Positions 5,996 to 8,931 of a stretch of 8,931 nucleotides of DNA are shown one piece after another. The notes under the pieces are model-generated. The model ran no database searches. It was not told the origin of the DNA and saw only the letters and a program-made list of their open reading frames with translations. This DNA comes from an uncultured Oscillospiraceae bacterium (GTDB taxonomy: Bacteria; Bacillota; Clostridia; Oscillospirales; Ruminococcaceae), in assembly GCA_900552945.1 (NCBI GenBank), contig USBI01000060.1, positions 1 to 8,931 on the forward strand, written 5' to 3'. The translations under genes were made by a program, and so were the position numbers. Position 1 is the stretch's first letter. Each line of letters opens with the position of its first letter.

Positions 5996-7712
5996 TTTCT
6001 CCACCTCCCATCTGAGATTCCGCAATCTGCCGGTAGATGTCACAGCGTTGCAGCAGCTCCTCGTGGGTGCCATATCCCAGTTCTTTTCCGTCTTCAATTA
6101 CAAGAATGTGGTCGGCGTGAAGGATGGAGCTCACCCGCTGTGCAATGATGATGGATGTCGTGTTTGCATAATGCTGTTTGAGTGCCTGACGCATTTTGGC
6201 GTCGGTGCGGTAATCCAGCGCACTGGAGGAATCGTCGAGAATGAGAATTTCCGGGTCGCCTGCCAGCGCGCGGGCAATGAGCAGCCGCTGTTTCTGGCCG
6301 CCACTCAGGTTGGTGCCTCTTGCGGTCAGACGGTGTTCAAATCCGTCCGGCAGGGAACGGATAAACTCCATGGCCTGAGCGCATTCCGCCGCACGCAGCA
6401 GCTGTTCTTTGGAAAGTTTTCGCCCAAAGTCGATGTTTTCAGCAATGGTATCCGCAAACAGTGCGTCGCTTTGAAAAACAACGCCGAATTTGGTGTGCAG
6501 TTCTTCCGGCGGGATAGATTCCACCGGTTTTCCGTCAATCATGATACGCCCGGAATCGGCATCGTACAGCCGCATGAGCAAAGCGGTAATGGTGCTTTTT
6601 CCCGCTCCTGTCGCGCCGATGATGCCAAGTGTTTCTCCTTTTTTCAGCCGGAAGCTGATGTGGGAAATATCCGCTTCCTTCTTCTGGTAAGAAAAGCTCA
6701 CGTCATCAAACAGGATGTGATAGGTCCCTTCTTCGTTCAAATCTTCCGGGACTTTTTGCGTTTTTAAATCTTCCAGGGTATTGAGAACTTCGCTGATACG
6801 CGCGGCGGAAGCAGTCCCTTTCGAGTACATGACGAACAGCCGGTTGATGGAAAGCATGGCGTTTAATATGATGGTAAAATAGGTCATGAATGCGATGATC
6901 TTTCCGGGCTGGCTCATGTTTGCGTTGACCAGAAACGCACCGACCAGAATGACGACCGTTAATCCCACATTCAAAAACAGGTTCATGACAGGGTTGGTCA
7001 GCGCCATGGTGGTCGCCGCCTTTTTCTCACGCCGAACCACTTCGCTGTTTACCTTTGCAAACCGTTCTTTTTCATAATCGGTCTTGGAAAGAGCCTTGAT
7101 GACACGGATTCCCGAAATATTTTCACGAACCGTGCGCACCATTTCATCGACTCCGTGCTGGAGATGGATGTAAAGGGGAATGCCTTTTTTGGAAACATAG
7201 ACCATGACAGCGGCTATGAGCGGCAGGGTACAGATGAGCACCAGCGAAAGCAGCGGGTCGAGCGTCAGCGTTACGAGGATTCCGCCTAAAAGCAGAATGG
7301 GTGCGCGTACCCCAAGCCGCTGCATCATGCCGATCATCTGGTGGATGTTGTAAGTGTCGGTGGTGAGCCGCGATTCGAGCGATGGGATGGAAAAGTCGTC
7401 GATCTGTTTGCAGGAAAGGTAGGAAATTTTTGAAAACAGATCGTGTCGCAGGGTCTGGGTCGTGTGCTGTGCCACCCAGGAAGCCATTCGGTTGGCGGCA
7501 ATATTTGTCACCAGCGCAATGACAGCGCAAACAATCATTGCCGTTCCCCAGATGAAAATCAGTCCAACGTCCTTGAGCGGGACAATGTCGTCAATCATGT
7601 AGGAAAGGATCCACGGCAGGGCAAGGTCCATGATCGTCCCGGTAAATTTAATGAGAAGTCCTACGGATATACGCGGCAGATAAGGTTTTAAATATTCAAA
7701 TACCTTTCGCAT
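5988..7712 (-). CDS. ABC exporter half-transporter, subunit with a degenerate ATP site
   Basis: A 574-residue half-transporter with six N-terminal membrane segments (about residues 15-300) and a C-terminal nucleotide-binding domain (about 330-565). Walker A is GATGAGKST (366-374), the Q-loop Gln is 414 and the signature is a standard LSGGQ (469-473). Two key residues are altered: the catalytic Glu after Walker B is Asp494 (ILDDSS), and the switch His is Gln525 (IAQRVS). This is the hallmark of the degenerate partner in heterodimeric exporters such as TM287. Its intact signature would complete the functional site with the downstream subunit's Walker motifs. The ATG at 7712 has GGAGTGA 7 nt upstream. 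It follows the GTPase gene after 57 nt with no visible terminator, so co-transcription is likely. Drug efflux is the usual role of this group, but lipids or peptides are possible. Confidence 0.94.
   Translation of the reverse strand: MRKVFEYLKPYLPRISVGLLIKFTGTIMDLALPWILSYMIDDIVPLKDVGLIFIWGTAMIVCAVIALVTNIAANRMASWVAQHTTQTLRHDLFSKISYLSCKQIDDFSIPSLESRLTTDTYNIHQMIGMMQRLGVRAPILLLGGILVTLTLDPLLSLVLICTLPLIAAVMVYVSKKGIPLYIHLQHGVDEMVRTVRENISGIRVIKALSKTDYEKERFAKVNSEVVRREKKAATTMALTNPVMNLFLNVGLTVVILVGAFLVNANMSQPGKIIAFMTYFTIILNAMLSINRLFVMYSKGTASAARISEVLNTLEDLKTQKVPEDLNEEGTYHILFDDVSFSYQKKEADISHISFRLKKGETLGIIGATGAGKSTITALLMRLYDADSGRIMIDGKPVESIPPEELHTKFGVVFQSDALFADTIAENIDFGRKLSKEQLLRAAECAQAMEFIRSLPDGFEHRLTARGTNLSGGQKQRLLIARALAGDPEILILDDSSSALDYRTDAKMRQALKQHYANTTSIIIAQRVSSILHADHILVIEDGKELGYGTHEELLQRCDIYRQIAESQMGGGEIA
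6001..6009 (-). promoter_or_regulatory. Ribosome binding site within the upstream gene, setting a TTG start
   Basis: GGGAGGTGG on the minus strand is near perfect and lies 5 nt before a TTG (5995-5993). It sits inside the last codons of the first exporter gene, encoding its Gly-Gly-Gly stretch. The GTG embedded in the site itself is too close to be served by it. Confidence 0.75.
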
Positions 7713-7719
7713 GACAGCA

Positions 7720-7726
7720 TCACTCC
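7720..7726 (-). promoter_or_regulatory. Ribosome binding site of the first exporter gene
   Basis: GGAGTGA on the minus strand, 7 nt before the ATG at 7712. The 57-nt gap to the preceding GTPase gene holds this site and no hairpin followed by a T-run. Confidence 0.7.
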
Positions 7727-7769
7727 ATTGTGTTGATTGCAGATTGAATGTTCGGTTGCTTGAGAAGGT

Positions 7770-8931
7770 TTATTTAATATGGATGTATTGTTCCATTTGG
7801 TTCCATTTGACAGGAAATCCCGCTCCATGTGAGCAGAAAACCGAATCCGGTGTATTGGCAAGGTCCCGTTCCGGTTCATAATGTTTGCTTTCTATGATTT
7901 CATCACGGTTATGGCAGGGTTCGTATCCGTCGAACTGCATGGAGATTCGCCCTTTTCCGTGGGTGAAGACAGTCAGTTCTTTCGGGTAATCCATCATACA
8001 GACAGCCGGCGCCCTGCCGTTTATCCGCACGAGTTCTCCTGTGTTTTCAGGCGGTTCGTAACTGCCGTTGCGCTTTTGTATATCCGAAAGGATCCGCCCG
8101 GTCAAAGCGATTTCCGCTTGAATGGAAAACCGGTACCATGGTTCCAGCAGTTCATTTTGCGCGTGCATCAGTCCCTGACGGATCGCGCGGTAGGTCGCTT
8201 CGCGAAAGTCGCCTCCCTCAGTGTGCTTTAGGTGAGCGCGTCCGGCAAGCAGAACAATGCGAACATCGGTCAGCGGCGCTCCGGTCAGAACACCGCGATG
8301 TTCTTTTTCAAATACATGGGTGCGAACCAGATTCTGCCAGTTTTGCGAAAGGGCATCGGTTGGGCATTCACTTTCAAAGGTGATTCCGCTCCCACGCGGC
8401 ATGGGGTCCAATCGCACATGCACTTCTGCGTAATGCCGCAGCGGCTCGAAGTGACCGTATCCAACGACCGGTTCTAAAACTGTTTCCCGGTACAGAATTT
8501 CACATGGCCCGAAATCGATACGGTAGCCAAACCGTTCCAGCATTAATTCTTTGAGGATTTCTAGCTGAACCGTTCCCATAATCTGCACGGAAATTTCTTT
8601 GCTTTCTTCGTTCCATTTGACCTGTAAGAGCGGTTCTTCGTCTTCCAGTTCTTTTAAACAGAGCAGCAGGTCTTTGGGATTTACCGACGGCTCTGGTAAG
8701 ACAGCGGCGGACAGAAGGGGAAGCAGGGTGTTTTTCTGCGGCGGCTTGAGCTCACTTTCACCCAGTGCCCAGCCGGACGGCAGTCCCGCAAGTCCGGTCA
8801 CAGCACAAAGAGCTCCAGGGCCGGCATGCTCTCCCAGCGTATAGCGGCTTCCGTTGTAAACTCGAAGCTCGTTTACCTTTTCATTTTTAACTTCTCCGTC
8901 CTGTAAACAGTAGGTGACATTGCTGTCTCTT
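7770..8931 (-). CDS. Tet(M)/Tet(O)-like translational GTPase (ribosomal protection protein family), C-terminal part
   Basis: The gene enters from beyond the right edge; 386 residues are visible and the frame is open to the end of the window, so the GTP-binding domain is not seen. Known family members bind the ribosome in the manner of EF-G and dislodge tetracycline. Domain order matches EF-G/Tet(M): end of domain II (residues 1-60, with LRVYNGSRYTL and LCAVTGLAGL), domain III (about 80-150, with LQVKWNEESKEISVQIMGTVQLEILKEL-type sequence), domain IV (about 155-275, with GYGHFEPLRHYAEV and GGDFREATYRAIRQGL) and domain V (from LLEPWYRF, about 280-350). A tail with FCSHGAGFPVKW follows. The size agrees with the roughly 640-residue family, of which about 250 are missing. 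It may be a divergent housekeeping-type homologue and not a true resistance protein. It heads, or is inside, an operon with two ABC exporter genes. Confidence 0.85.
   Translation of the reverse strand, partial: RDSNVTYCLQDGEVKNEKVNELRVYNGSRYTLGEHAGPGALCAVTGLAGLPSGWALGESELKPPQKNTLLPLLSAAVLPEPSVNPKDLLLCLKELEDEEPLLQVKWNEESKEISVQIMGTVQLEILKELMLERFGYRIDFGPCEILYRETVLEPVVGYGHFEPLRHYAEVHVRLDPMPRGSGITFESECPTDALSQNWQNLVRTHVFEKEHRGVLTGAPLTDVRIVLLAGRAHLKHTEGGDFREATYRAIRQGLMHAQNELLEPWYRFSIQAEIALTGRILSDIQKRNGSYEPPENTGELVRINGRAPAVCMMDYPKELTVFTHGKGRISMQFDGYEPCHNRDEIIESKHYEPERDLANTPDSVFCSHGAGFPVKWNQMEQYIHIK

Noticed and set aside
6048..6767. A 239-codon plus-strand open frame antisense to the first exporter gene
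   Set aside because: Its length reflects the codon bias of the opposite-strand ABC domain; the translation shows no family motifs and no start signals.

Overview
The window looks like chromosomal DNA from a low-to-moderate GC, Gram-positive anaerobe of the Clostridia (an Oscillospiraceae/Ruminococcaceae-type organism is my best guess). The grounds are strong AGGAGG-type ribosome binding sites, sigma-A consensus promoter boxes, T-box-free riboswitch-attenuator control of thiC, a short (about 437 aa) ThiC, a cytoplasmic GH10 enzyme and a Firmicutes-style heterodimeric ABC exporter. No phage, insertion sequence, CRISPR array, tRNA or rRNA is visible.

Layout. (1) 31-589, plus strand: a small unrecognised gene whose reading frame is broken by an apparent extra C near position 61. 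(2) 630-1000, plus strand: a perfect-consensus promoter, then two nearly identical TPP riboswitch aptamers in series, each followed by its own intrinsic terminator. (3) 1001-2314, plus strand: thiC, making the pyrimidine half of thiamin. (4) 2464-2501: a 16-bp perfect hairpin with A and T flanks, serving as a terminator for both convergent genes. (5) 2571-4082, minus strand: a GH10 xylanase-like enzyme without signal peptide, with its own probable promoter, operator-like palindrome and ribosome binding site. (6) 4152-4215, minus strand: probable terminator of the next operon. (7) 4226-8931, minus strand: an operon running in from beyond the right edge: a Tet(M)/Tet(O)-like translational GTPase (only its C-terminal 386 residues are in the window), then two ABC exporter half-transporters whose genes overlap.

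How the genes work together. The thiC unit is a classical TPP feedback circuit with the unusual feature of two consecutive riboswitch-terminator modules, which should steepen or deepen repression by thiamin pyrophosphate. The right-hand operon pairs a ribosome-protection-like GTPase with a heterodimeric drug-type exporter. The catalytic residues show a clear asymmetry: the first subunit carries a degenerate ATP site (Asp for the catalytic Glu, Gln for the switch His) and the second carries the matching degenerate signature (ISQGQ), while the other composite site is intact. This combination suggests a two-layer antibiotic defence, by target protection and efflux, though the substrate cannot be read from sequence. 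No wholly new biological system is evident; the tandem riboswitches, the GTPase-exporter operon and the frameshifted orphan gene are the points most worth checking.
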